Shown here: one piece after another, positions 17,482 to 25,973 of the stretch
Layout of the letters: each line of letters opens with the position of its first letter
Position numbering within the stretch: position 1 is the first letter of the stretch
NCBI GenBank assembly: GCA_016235245.1
Contig: JACRLO010000038.1
Coordinates: forward strand, 1 to 64,000
DNA: 64,000 bases
Direction: 5' to 3'
DNA from: Nitrospirota bacterium
GTDB lineage: Bacteria > Nitrospirota > Thermodesulfovibrionia > Thermodesulfovibrionales > UBA6898
Translations under genes and position numbers: made by a program
The notes under the pieces: generated by a model
The model's input: only the letters and a program-made list of their open reading frames with translations
Databases searched by the model: none
Told to the model about the DNA's origin: nothing

Positions 17482-18634
17482 TGCCTGCGATGGTTGCTTT
17501 TTCGAACTTGCTGCGGATCGAGAGTTTTGCCTCCACAAGCCCCTGGCTGGGACTGCCGTTATGGATGGCTACTGAGGCCTCGATGAATGCGGCCAAAGAG
17601 TCTGCAGCCTTTACCAGCTCTCCGTCACGGGGATTGAACTGGTTGTCATTATAGCAATTATTGATATCGTCACTGGAGACCTTAAGCGTTTCACCATTTA
17701 CGGTTACGATACTGTTAAATTCATCTTCCGTAAAGTTTCTGATGTCTGTATGCCACGCCTTTGGAATAAGGCTGTACACCTCCTGCTCCATCTGCTCTTT
17801 CTCATACTCCTTGATCAGATCGGAAAGTCCCTCAATCGACCGCTTTACCGGAGAGATAATGTCCCTGGTAAGCACTTCGGGCAGGTCATGAAACAGGCCG
17901 GTGAAATAATTGTTTACACATCGTTTTGAGCAGGCCCTATTCTCGAGCGAGAAGAAATACGAGAGGATAGCGACAAAGAGCGAGTGGCCCATGACCGAGG
18001 TTTTTGGCACACGGTGAAGGTTTGCCCAGCGTATCTGAAACCGCAGCTGTCCGCACATATCGAGAAAGTGCCTGTACCGCTCACTGCGGAAAAGCTGTCC
18101 CATGCCTTTGAGGTCGCCGTATTCGTTCTGTTTATCCTGGAGACGCTTTTTGATCGCCTCCATCTCAAAGCTCTGCGGATGGATCTTCTCAATGATGTCA
18201 AACTCCCACTTTGTCGCATAGTAATGCGCGGCATTCAGGATTCTTCGATTAATATTTTCGGCCTTGTCAGAGAAGTAATCCTGGAAGAGTAAGCAGAAAT
18301 CTTTGCCGAGCGGGGAAAGCACCGGCTCAAGCTCCTGATATACCCACTCGTTCAGTTTACGGTATTTGAGCTTGTCTTCCTTGATCCGGTAGAAGATCGG
18401 AGGTTTCAGATCGGTAAGAACTATGCGCTGCAGGAGTTCGAATATCCCGCCTTCGATAATTTCGATCCAGCTGAAGTCAGGGTTGTTTTCTTCAAATTTC
18501 CCCAAGAAATAGGCTATAACCATTTTGTGTGCCTGCTTGTCGAGCTCAACGAATTCAACCGGCCGTACGCGGTCATTCCAGCGCTGAATGTAAGCGGCAT
18601 CAAACAGTTTCAAAAGAAGTGATTTTCTGATCAT
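17447..18634 (-). CDS. HD-domain hydrolase (YfbR-like)
   Basis: 395 residues. The metal-binding HD signature is visible as SVMGHSLFVAI, GLFHDLPEVLTRDIISPVKRS and KAADSLAAFIEA, resembling 5'-nucleotidase YfbR and related phosphohydrolases. It is much longer than YfbR (about 200 aa), with an extra ~190-residue N-terminal helical region (WEFDIIEKI, QLFRSERYRHFLDMCGQL). Substrate unknown; nucleotide monophosphates are a family-level guess. The ribosome site before 18634 is weak. Confidence 0.82.
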   Translation of the reverse strand: MIRKSLLLKLFDAAYIQRWNDRVRPVEFVELDKQAHKMVIAYFLGKFEENNPDFSWIEIIEGGIFELLQRIVLTDLKPPIFYRIKEDKLKYRKLNEWVYQELEPVLSPLGKDFCLLFQDYFSDKAENINRRILNAAHYYATKWEFDIIEKIHPQSFEMEAIKKRLQDKQNEYGDLKGMGQLFRSERYRHFLDMCGQLRFQIRWANLHRVPKTSVMGHSLFVAILSYFFSLENRACSKRCVNNYFTGLFHDLPEVLTRDIISPVKRSIEGLSDLIKEYEKEQMEQEVYSLIPKAWHTDIRNFTEDEFNSIVTVNGETLKVSSDDINNCYNDNQFNPRDGELVKAADSLAAFIEASVAIHNGSPSQGLVEAKLSIRSKFEKATIAGINFGEIYADFE

Positions 18635-18711
18635 GGAAAGAGCCCCCGTTGTTCTGATTGCTATTATACCTTATCAAAAAGGCTTTGGTGCCTGAAAAAG
18701 AGGGGAAAACG

Positions 18712-18751
18712 AGCAATAAAAAGGGCCCGATAAAGGGCCCTTTTTATTGCT
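18712..18751 (-). terminator. Strong bidirectional terminator
   Basis: A perfect 17-bp inverted repeat: AGCAATAAAAAGGGCCC (18712-18728), loop GATAAA, and its complement 18735-18751. The stem carries its own A/T flanks, so it can work on both strands. It follows the small lipoprotein gene by 16 bp and separates it from the HD-hydrolase gene. Confidence 0.92.
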
Positions 18752-18767
18752 CTGATTTTGGGTTGTC

Positions 18768-18968
18768 TTACTTCTTAGGAGCCTCAGCAGGAGCTGCAGG
18801 AGCAGCCGGTGCTGCAGCAGGAGCTGCAGGAGCCTCAGCAGGCTTCGGAGCTTCAGCCTTCGGAGCCTCGGGCTTCGGAGCCTCAGGCTTCTTCTGCTCA
18901 CAGCCGATTGTGAGAGCAAGAGCAAGAACCATGAGAACTGAAAGTGCAAGTGCGAAGATCTTCTTCAT
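18768..18968 (-). CDS. Small Pro/Ala/Glu/Lys-rich lipoprotein
   Basis: 66 residues from the ATG at 18968, which has an excellent AGGAGGTG ribosome site. A signal peptide MKKIFALALSVLMVLALAL precedes TIGC, a usable lipobox. The remaining 43 residues are low complexity: alternating PEAPK/PAEA and PAAPA repeats, with no globular domain. It could be a flexible periplasmic tether or envelope spacer. It is a monocistronic unit with a consensus promoter and a strong terminator, which points to high expression. Confidence 0.8.
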   Translation of the reverse strand: MKKIFALALSVLMVLALALTIGCEQKKPEAPKPEAPKAEAPKPAEAPAAPAAAPAAPAAPAEAPKK

Positions 18969-19042
18969 AATGTAAAACACCTCCTTTCGTTAAAGAATGT
19001 TGTTCAAAATACCATAATTAAGGATATTTTTTACTAACGAAA

Positions 19043-19071
19043 ATTTTATACGTTATCTGGATTTCTGTCAA
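19043..19071 (-). promoter_or_regulatory. Consensus sigma-70 promoter of the lipoprotein gene
   Basis: On the minus strand TTGACA (19071-19066), a 17-bp spacer and TAAAAT (19048-19043). Predicted RNA start near 19036, giving a 5' leader of about 68 nt before the ATG at 18968. Confidence 0.8.
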
Positions 19072-19078
19072 TATAAAA

Positions 19079-19108
19079 TTGACATTTACATATGGAAGGA
19101 TTTATAAA
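19079..19108 (+). promoter_or_regulatory. Sigma-70 promoter of thiD
   Basis: TTGACA (19079-19084) with TATAAA (19103-19108) at 18 bp. Its -35 box forms an inverted repeat with the -35 box of the divergent lipoprotein promoter (19066-19084). No TPP riboswitch sequence is seen in the 19110-19177 leader. Confidence 0.65.
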
Positions 19109-19177
19109 CCATCTTGGATATCAGGATCCGGCAACCCTTCCTTGAGAATAACCCTATGACGGTATATAATCCAATTT

Positions 19178-19939
19178 ATGAAAAAAGCCCTTACTATCGC
19201 CGGGTTTGACCCTTCGGGAGGCGCCGGCCTGCAGGCTGATCTGAAGGTTTTTCAGGTACTCGGGGTCTATGGTCTGTCTGCTGTGGCTGCTCTAACCGCC
19301 CAGAATACCCGGGGGGTGGATGGTGTGGAGCCGGTCAGCAGACAGTTCCTGAAAAAACAGCTCGAGCTGCTCCTGTCTGACCTTGTTCCTGATGCTGCGA
19401 AGATGGGTATGCTTTTGACGGAAGATAATGTGAGGGTTGTGGCACGCATTATCCGCAAATATTCTTTGAGAAATCTGGTGCTCGATCCGGTCATAATCTC
19501 ATCTTCCGGCAAGAAACTTGCGCAGAGAAACGTGCCGGAGTTGCTGAGGGATGAGATATTGCCTCTATGTCAGGTAATTACGCCGAATCTCCATGAGGCC
19601 TCTGTGCTGATCGGACTGAAGATCAGATCACAGGAGGAGATGAAGGAGGCCGCAGTCATCCTGAAAGACAGAGGTCCTGACATGGTCGTCATCACGGGAG
19701 GCCATCTGGAGAATCTTGCGGTCGACGTCATATATGATGGTTCATTTCACTATCTCACGGCAGAAAAGAGGCCGGGAGAATTTCATGGAACAGGCTGCAC
19801 CTTCTCCGCAGCGATAACGGCTTATTTGGCACAGGGAAGCTCCAGGCTTGATGCGGTAAAAAAGGCCAAACGGTTTATGGGAAAGGCATTTCAGAAGACG
19901 ATCGGAACAGGCAGAGGCATGAAACTCTTTGTGCTCTGA
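19178..19939 (+). CDS. thiD: Hydroxymethylpyrimidine (phosphate) kinase ThiD
   Basis: 253 residues, normal length. Phosphorylates HMP and HMP-P with ATP to make the pyrimidine half of thiamine. Ribokinase-fold signatures are clear: N-terminal TIAGFDPSGGAGLQADLKVF, the VLDPVIISSSG block, TPNLHEASVLIG, and the C-terminal GTGCTFSAAITAYLAQG containing the catalytic Asp-equivalent/anion-hole region. Other thi genes are not in the window. It lies 18 bp upstream of the alpha-2-macroglobulin gene in the same direction. Confidence 0.95.
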   Translation: MKKALTIAGFDPSGGAGLQADLKVFQVLGVYGLSAVAALTAQNTRGVDGVEPVSRQFLKKQLELLLSDLVPDAAKMGMLLTEDNVRVVARIIRKYSLRNLVLDPVIISSSGKKLAQRNVPELLRDEILPLCQVITPNLHEASVLIGLKIRSQEEMKEAAVILKDRGPDMVVITGGHLENLAVDVIYDGSFHYLTAEKRPGEFHGTGCTFSAAITAYLAQGSSRLDAVKKAKRFMGKAFQKTIGTGRGMKLFVL

Positions 19940-19957
19940 TCTACATTCGGAGGAACT

Positions 19958-22900
19958 ATGACGATGAAATTTCACCGGACTTTTTTTCTGTCTCTTCTGT
20001 TCTTATCGGCCTTATTGTGCATTTCGCATGCCGAAGACAGTAAACAGGCTGAACCGCCTCCACCTGTCGCAGCATTGAGAGAAACGGTCGAGCTATTTTC
20101 CCCGCAGGGAGAGGTGAAAAATATCAGACAGGTCTCTGTGCGCTTCTCTGAACAGATGGTGCCGTTTGGGGACCCGCTTAATAGGGAGCCCTTTGATATC
20201 CAGTGCACGGAAAAAGGGAAGGGCCGCTGGGCTGATGCAAGGAATTGGGTCTATGATTTTGAGAGAGATCTGCCTGCAGGTGTTGTCTGTGAATTTTCTC
20301 TCAAGTCTGATCTCAGGTCTCTCTCAGGCAAGACAGCCGCAGGCCGGCAGAAATATTCCTTCTCTACCGGAGGGCCGGCGATCCGTGAGGCTGTTCCCGG
20401 TGAAGGAAGTGAAAATATCAGCGAAGACCAGATCTTCATTGTAATGCTCGATGCCGAGGCCGTCGAAGAATCCATCGCCGCAAACGTCTTCTGTTCCATC
20501 GAAGGCATACAGGAAAAGGTCGGCGTACGGTTAATCCGGGGAGAAGAAAAAGAGAATATAGCAAAAGAACATTACCGGCTCAGGAAAGTGCCGCATGCTA
20601 TGGTCCAGTGCATACAGAACTTCCCCAACCATGCGGTGGTAAAACTGATCTGGGGCAGGGGGGTTATGTCCCTTAGCGGGGTGAAGACAAGCGCTGAACA
20701 GGTGTTGACTTTCAGGACGCGTGATCCCTTTAAGGCTACTTTCAGGTGCAAAAGAGAAAATGCAAAAGCAAACTGCATACCCATACTGCCGTTGCAGCTT
20801 AACTTCTCCGCTCCAGTTTCCTGGGAAAGCGCAAAGAAGATCGTGCTGAAGGGGAAGGGTAAAACGTACAAGCCAGACAAAGCATCTTCGTATGGATATG
20901 GAGATGAAGATGCGGAAGAGGGGGGTGAGGGCCCGGCGCCGGAGCCGGTTGATGAGAATACCGTGTATGGTGTTGCCTTCAGGGGGCCATTTCCGGAGAA
21001 CAGCTCTTTTTCTCTTGAACTGCCAAAGGATCTGAAGGACGATGCAGGCAGAAGGCTGGAGAATAAAGACCGTTTTCCTCTTGCCGTGAAGACCGATGCC
21101 TTTCCGCCTCTTGCAAAGTTCTCTGCCCGCTTCGGTATCATCGAACTCAATGGAGATGCAACCCTGCCTGTTACCCTGAGAAACCTCGAAAAAGAGGTTA
21201 TGACGCGTATGGCGGCTGTTGACAAGCAGACCGAAAGCCCGGCCGAAGGCGATAAGAAGGGCGATACGGTCAAGGGCGTAAAAGGAAGGCTTCAGAAGCT
21301 CGCTGCGCTGAGGGAAGAAAAGATCATTGCGTGGCTTCGGAAAGTAGCGGCAGGCCGCAGGGAAGTGTCGATCCTGAAGTCAGAGCCTGGTGTCAGGGAA
21401 TTTTCCCTGCCCAAGCCTGAGGGCGCAAAGGCATATGAAGTTGTCGGTATCCCTCTTAAGGACCCCGGTTTCTATGTCGTCGAGATGGAGAGCCGGATTC
21501 TCGGAGCGTCGCTGCTTGGACATCAGGCTCCTCTGTATGTCCCCACGATAGCGCTTGTAACGAATCTGTCTGCACATTTCAAATGGGGCAGGGAATCGTC
21601 CCTGGTATGGGTCACAACACTTGACAAGGCCATGCCGGTCAAGGGTGCGGATATTTCGATACGGGACTGCACCGGCAAAGAGCTCTGGAAGGGCAAGACT
21701 GACCCTAACGGGATTGCCGCAGTGAAGATGCAGCTGCCGTCGGAAAGCGAACTGCCGCGGTGCAACGGCAATATCAACCATAGTGAAGCCGCCTCAGCAA
21801 TGCAGGGTATCGACAGCGGCCTCTTTGTATTTGCGAAGAACAAAGCTGATATGACCTTTGTTCACTCAAACTGGGATGAGGGTATTGAACACTGGCGGTT
21901 CAGCCTCCCTGCAGAGGATTATCGCGGTCCGGTAAAGGCTCATACGATATTTGACCGAAGTCTGCTCAGGGCAGGCGAGACGGTTCATATGAAGCATCTC
22001 ATCCGCAAGCATGTCATGACCGGTTTTTCCCAGGTCGACGAACTGCCCAAGGCCCTGTTGATCCAGCACGACGGCAGCTCACAGCGGTATGAATTCCCGC
22101 TGAAGTGGGACACCCAGGGCATTGCCGAGACCGAATGGGAAATCCCGAAGGATGCGAAGCTCGGTGTGTATGAGGTCTATTTCCTGAAAAAGCTTTCTGA
22201 AAAGAAGAGCGAGAGGACAGCGGTCGGCGCGTATGAGGCGGGCGATGAGTCCTATTATGTTCCTGACGGTTGGGTCTCGGGTTCTTTCAGGGTTGAGGAA
22301 TTCAGAGTGCCGCTGATGAGGGCGATCATACAACCGCCCAAGGAACCGCTCATCAGGGCAAAGCAGGCTGAACTCGACCTGTTCGTTTTCTATCTTTCTG
22401 GCGGAGGCGCCGGGGCCATGTCTGTCAAACTGCGCAGCCAGGTGCAGCGCAAATCCCTGAGCTTCCCTGACTATGAGGATTTTATCTTTGCCAACGGAGA
22501 GGTAAGGGAAGAGGTCCTGAGGAGAGGGCGTTACGAGGGTGCGGAAGAAGAAGCGCAGCGCAGCAGACCGAAGATTCAGACCAAAGAGCTTGTCCTTGAG
22601 AAGACCGGTAGTCTGAGGACAACGCTATCGGATCTGCCTGCCGTAACACAGCCCCACGACGTGCAGACAGAGCTTGAGTTCAGGGATCCCAACGGCGAGG
22701 TCCAGACCGTTTCGCAGAGGATACCACTCTGGCCGTCAGGGCTGAATATCGGGATCAAGCCCGATTCATGGGCAGCCTCAAAGGAGGCCTTCAAGTTCCA
22801 CGTTGCCGTCCTAGACCTTGCAGGCAAGCCTCTGGCTGACCGCGTTGTGCAGGTCGATCTCTTTCAGAAGAAGTTCTTCTCCCACAGAAAGAGGCTGGTT

Positions 22901-25780
22901 GGAGGGTTCTATTCCTATGAGCATGTTTCAGAAACGAAAAAACTCAGACAGATTTGCGAGGGCAGGACAGATGCAAAGGGGCTTCTGATCTGCGAAGTGC
23001 AGTCGCCGGTGACCGGCAATGTCATCCTTCAGGCAAAGACCGCGGACGATGCGGGCAATGTTTCGGCTGCAAATAGAGAGGTCTGGATCGCGGGAAAGGG
23101 GCAATGGTGGTTCGATGTTTCTGACAACGACAGGATCGACCTGCTGCCCGAAAAGAAGCGGTATGAGCCGGGTGACACGGCAAAGTTCCAGGTGCGCATG
23201 CCGTTCAGGGAGGCGACCGCATTGGTTACGGTCGAGCGTGAAGGGGTTATCGATACGTATGTGAAGAAGCTTTCCGGCGCTTCCCCCGTGATCGAGGTGC
23301 CAATCAGGGACAACTATGCGCCGAATGTATTTGTTTCTGCACTCATCGTCAGGGGCAGGGTCTCCGGGCTGCAGCCCACTGCCATGGTAGATCTCGGCAA
23401 GCCTGCCTTTAAACTCGGCATAGCAGAGATTAACGTTGGCTGGAAGGCCCATGAGCTGAACGTTGCGGTTGTACCCGAGCGGGAGGTATATAAGGTAAGG
23501 GAAAAGGCGAGGGTTCGGATCAGGGTGAAGCGGGCAGACGGGAAGGCCATGCCGAAGAACAGTGAGGTCGCAATTGCAGCTGTTGATGAAGGGCTCCTTG
23601 AACTGATGCCGAACCAGAGCTGGAAGCTGCTCGACGCCATGATGGGCAGGCGCGGGTATGAGATACGCACAGCCACTGCTCAGATGCAGGTTGTGGGCAA
23701 GCGGCATTACGGCCTCAAGGCCCTGCCTCAGGGCGGCGGCGGAGGACGGCAGTCAACGCGGGAACTCTTTGAAACGCTGCTGCTCTGGAAGGGAAGGGTG
23801 AAGCTCAATGATAAGGGCGAGGCCTCAGTGGAGATACCGCTTAATGACTCGCTTAGCGGCTTCAGGATCGTTGCTGTTGCAAACAGCGGTAACGGACTTT
23901 TTGGGACCGGCCAGGCAGCCATTCGAACTACACAGGAAATCATGCTCCTCTCTGGTATCCCGCAGGTTGTCAGAGAAGGGGACCTCTTTAAGGCAGGGTT
24001 TACGGTCAGGAATGCCTCTGAGCGGAAGATGGAAATTGAGGTCAGCGGCATAATAAAGGGTCCTGAAGACAAGGCCCTGGAACCCATAACCGAGGGTCTC
24101 GCTGCAGGTGAGGCAAAGGATCTGGCCTGGGAGATCAAGGTCCCCATGGGTATTTCAGGTCTGAGCTATGCAGTATCGGCAAAAGAGAAGGGCGGGACTG
24201 CTGAAGACCGCATTAAGGTCAAACAAAAGGTTGCCGAGGCAGTTCCTGTCAGGATATTTCAGTCAACGCTTGCACAAATCGATACATCTCTTGATATGGA
24301 TGTGCAGCGTCCAAAGGATGCAGTGGCCGGCAAGGGCGGGGTCACGGTTTCGCTCAAGCCTACCCTATCGAACGGCCTCGGCGGTGTTGCCTGGTACATG
24401 AAGCAATACCCATACACCTGCATGGAGCAGAAGACGTCAAAGGCTATTGCGCTCAGGGATGAGGAGCTCTGGAAAAAAGTCCTGGCCGAACTTCCGGCCC
24501 ATCTTGATGGCGACGGCCTTGTGAAATATTTCCCAATCATGAGCCGCGGAAGCGACAGTCTTACCGCATACATGCTTGCCATATCCGATGAGGCAGGCTG
24601 GCCCATTCCGCAGGATGTGAGAGAAAGGATGGAGGAGGGGCTCAAGGGTTTTGTCGAAGGCCGCGTGATCAGATACTCGTCGCTGCCGACTGCTGACCTG
24701 TCAATACGCAAGCTTTCAGCGATCGAGGCCCTCTCAAGAGGAGGAAAAGCGGAACCGAAGATGCTCGGTTCGATCATGCTTGAACCTAACCTCTGGCCGA
24801 CTTCGGCGGTGCTTGACTGGACGAACCTGCTTTTCAGGGTAAAGGATATTCCGGACCGTGAAAAGAGGCTGAAGGAGGCTGAGCAGATCATCAGGTCACG
24901 GCTGAATTTCCAGGGAACTGTCATGGGTTTTTCAACCGAGAACACGGACAACCTCTGGTGGCTTATGCTCTCTGCAGATGTCAATGCGGTGAAGAGCGTG
25001 CTTACGTTCCTTAACAGGGAGTCCTGGAAAGAGGATATGCCTAGGATGGTACGCGGCGCGTTGGGAAGACAGCACAGGGGATACTGGGGTCTGACAACTG
25101 CAAATGCCTGGGGTGTGCTTGCGATGGAGAAGTTCTCGAAGAAGTTCGAGGCAGTGGCGCCCACAGGTTCAACGTCAGCCATACTCGATCAGATTACGAA
25201 AAGGATCGACTGGACAGGTAATGACTCCGGTCAGAGCCTAAGGTTCAACTGGCCAAAGGATAAAGAGCTGTTGAGCGTGCGTCACGAGGGCAGGGGCAAG
25301 CCATGGGTCATGCTCCAGAGCCTTGCTGCCATCCCCCTTAAGGAGCCGGTGTCGAGCGGTTATAAGATCAAAAAATCGCTTCTGCCAATCGAGCAGAAGA
25401 ATAAAGGAAAATGGTCAAAGGGCGATGTGATAAGGGTGCGGCTCGAGATTGAGGCCCAGGCAGACATGACCTGGGTCGTGGTTCAGGACCCGATCCCCTC
25501 AGGATCGAACATCCTCGGCACAGGGCTTGGAAGGGATTCGCAGATCATGACATCGGGAGAGAAGCGTGAGGGCTGGGTATGGCCTGCGTTTGAAGAGCGT
25601 TCGTTCGAGGCATTCAGGGCGTATTACGAGTTTGTGCCGAAAGGGTCATGGACTGTGGAATACACCGTGCGCTTGAACAACAGCGGTACATTCTCGCAGC
25701 CTGTAACACGCGCTGAAGCGCTGTATGCACCTGAGATGTTCGGCGAACTGCCGAATAAGAAGATCGAGGTGGGAGAGTAA
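19958..25780 (+). CDS. Bacterial alpha-2-macroglobulin with thioester
   Basis: 1940 residues (first ATG; a second ATG six bases on is equally possible after GGAGG). An N-terminal signal peptide ends near SHAEDS, and there is no lipobox, so it is predicted to be periplasmic and soluble, unlike lipoprotein YfhM of E. coli. The protein has the MG-domain array of bacterial A2Ms, a central A2M domain (about 1240-1330) and the thioester motif YPYTCMEQ, with Cys 1488 and Gln 1491 to form the bond. A2Ms trap proteases by covalent capture. It is followed by pbpC, the classical pairing that links A2M to envelope repair. The 1260s carry a Gly-rich loop (GGGGGR). Confidence 0.93.
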   Translation: MTMKFHRTFFLSLLFLSALLCISHAEDSKQAEPPPPVAALRETVELFSPQGEVKNIRQVSVRFSEQMVPFGDPLNREPFDIQCTEKGKGRWADARNWVYDFERDLPAGVVCEFSLKSDLRSLSGKTAAGRQKYSFSTGGPAIREAVPGEGSENISEDQIFIVMLDAEAVEESIAANVFCSIEGIQEKVGVRLIRGEEKENIAKEHYRLRKVPHAMVQCIQNFPNHAVVKLIWGRGVMSLSGVKTSAEQVLTFRTRDPFKATFRCKRENAKANCIPILPLQLNFSAPVSWESAKKIVLKGKGKTYKPDKASSYGYGDEDAEEGGEGPAPEPVDENTVYGVAFRGPFPENSSFSLELPKDLKDDAGRRLENKDRFPLAVKTDAFPPLAKFSARFGIIELNGDATLPVTLRNLEKEVMTRMAAVDKQTESPAEGDKKGDTVKGVKGRLQKLAALREEKIIAWLRKVAAGRREVSILKSEPGVREFSLPKPEGAKAYEVVGIPLKDPGFYVVEMESRILGASLLGHQAPLYVPTIALVTNLSAHFKWGRESSLVWVTTLDKAMPVKGADISIRDCTGKELWKGKTDPNGIAAVKMQLPSESELPRCNGNINHSEAASAMQGIDSGLFVFAKNKADMTFVHSNWDEGIEHWRFSLPAEDYRGPVKAHTIFDRSLLRAGETVHMKHLIRKHVMTGFSQVDELPKALLIQHDGSSQRYEFPLKWDTQGIAETEWEIPKDAKLGVYEVYFLKKLSEKKSERTAVGAYEAGDESYYVPDGWVSGSFRVEEFRVPLMRAIIQPPKEPLIRAKQAELDLFVFYLSGGGAGAMSVKLRSQVQRKSLSFPDYEDFIFANGEVREEVLRRGRYEGAEEEAQRSRPKIQTKELVLEKTGSLRTTLSDLPAVTQPHDVQTELEFRDPNGEVQTVSQRIPLWPSGLNIGIKPDSWAASKEAFKFHVAVLDLAGKPLADRVVQVDLFQKKFFSHRKRLVGGFYSYEHVSETKKLRQICEGRTDAKGLLICEVQSPVTGNVILQAKTADDAGNVSAANREVWIAGKGQWWFDVSDNDRIDLLPEKKRYEPGDTAKFQVRMPFREATALVTVEREGVIDTYVKKLSGASPVIEVPIRDNYAPNVFVSALIVRGRVSGLQPTAMVDLGKPAFKLGIAEINVGWKAHELNVAVVPEREVYKVREKARVRIRVKRADGKAMPKNSEVAIAAVDEGLLELMPNQSWKLLDAMMGRRGYEIRTATAQMQVVGKRHYGLKALPQGGGGGRQSTRELFETLLLWKGRVKLNDKGEASVEIPLNDSLSGFRIVAVANSGNGLFGTGQAAIRTTQEIMLLSGIPQVVREGDLFKAGFTVRNASERKMEIEVSGIIKGPEDKALEPITEGLAAGEAKDLAWEIKVPMGISGLSYAVSAKEKGGTAEDRIKVKQKVAEAVPVRIFQSTLAQIDTSLDMDVQRPKDAVAGKGGVTVSLKPTLSNGLGGVAWYMKQYPYTCMEQKTSKAIALRDEELWKKVLAELPAHLDGDGLVKYFPIMSRGSDSLTAYMLAISDEAGWPIPQDVRERMEEGLKGFVEGRVIRYSSLPTADLSIRKLSAIEALSRGGKAEPKMLGSIMLEPNLWPTSAVLDWTNLLFRVKDIPDREKRLKEAEQIIRSRLNFQGTVMGFSTENTDNLWWLMLSADVNAVKSVLTFLNRESWKEDMPRMVRGALGRQHRGYWGLTTANAWGVLAMEKFSKKFEAVAPTGSTSAILDQITKRIDWTGNDSGQSLRFNWPKDKELLSVRHEGRGKPWVMLQSLAAIPLKEPVSSGYKIKKSLLPIEQKNKGKWSKGDVIRVRLEIEAQADMTWVVVQDPIPSGSNILGTGLGRDSQIMTSGEKREGWVWPAFEERSFEAFRAYYEFVPKGSWTVEYTVRLNNSGTFSQPVTRAEALYAPEMFGELPNKKIEVGE

Positions 25781-25817
25781 GGATAAGATAGTTGTATTCG
25801 TCGGAGGGGGGGAACGG

Positions 25818-25973
25818 ATGAAAAGCCCTGCAATGCGACATTATTTTACTATGAGAGCGATGAACGATAATTTTGTCAGAAAAGAAGTGCTGACACACAC
25901 TGTTTTTTGTTATGTGAAGACTGCTTCGGTGTCGCAGGTAGTGCATTTTCGCCGTCTCTACCCCTCCTTATGA
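25818..25973 (+). CDS. Possible 51-residue leader ORF coupled to pbpC
   Basis: Begins at the ATG at 25818 after a long GGAGGGGGGG purine run, and its TGA (25971-25973) overlaps the pbpC ATG (25970) as ATGA. The peptide has no recognisable domain and looks neither clearly coding nor clearly random. pbpC itself has no ribosome site in front of its ATG, so the ORF may deliver ribosomes by termination-reinitiation. Its peptide may have no function. Confidence 0.4.
   Translation: MKSPAMRHYFTMRAMNDNFVRKEVLTHTVFCYVKTASVSQVVHFRRLYPSL

Noticed and set aside
19066-19083. FleQ box candidate GTCA...TGAC near thiD
   Set aside because: The spacer is 9 bp, not 6, and the sequence is explained by two opposed -35 boxes.
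19110-19177. Possible TPP riboswitch before thiD
   Set aside because: The conserved CUGAGA and related thi-box elements are missing in the short leader.
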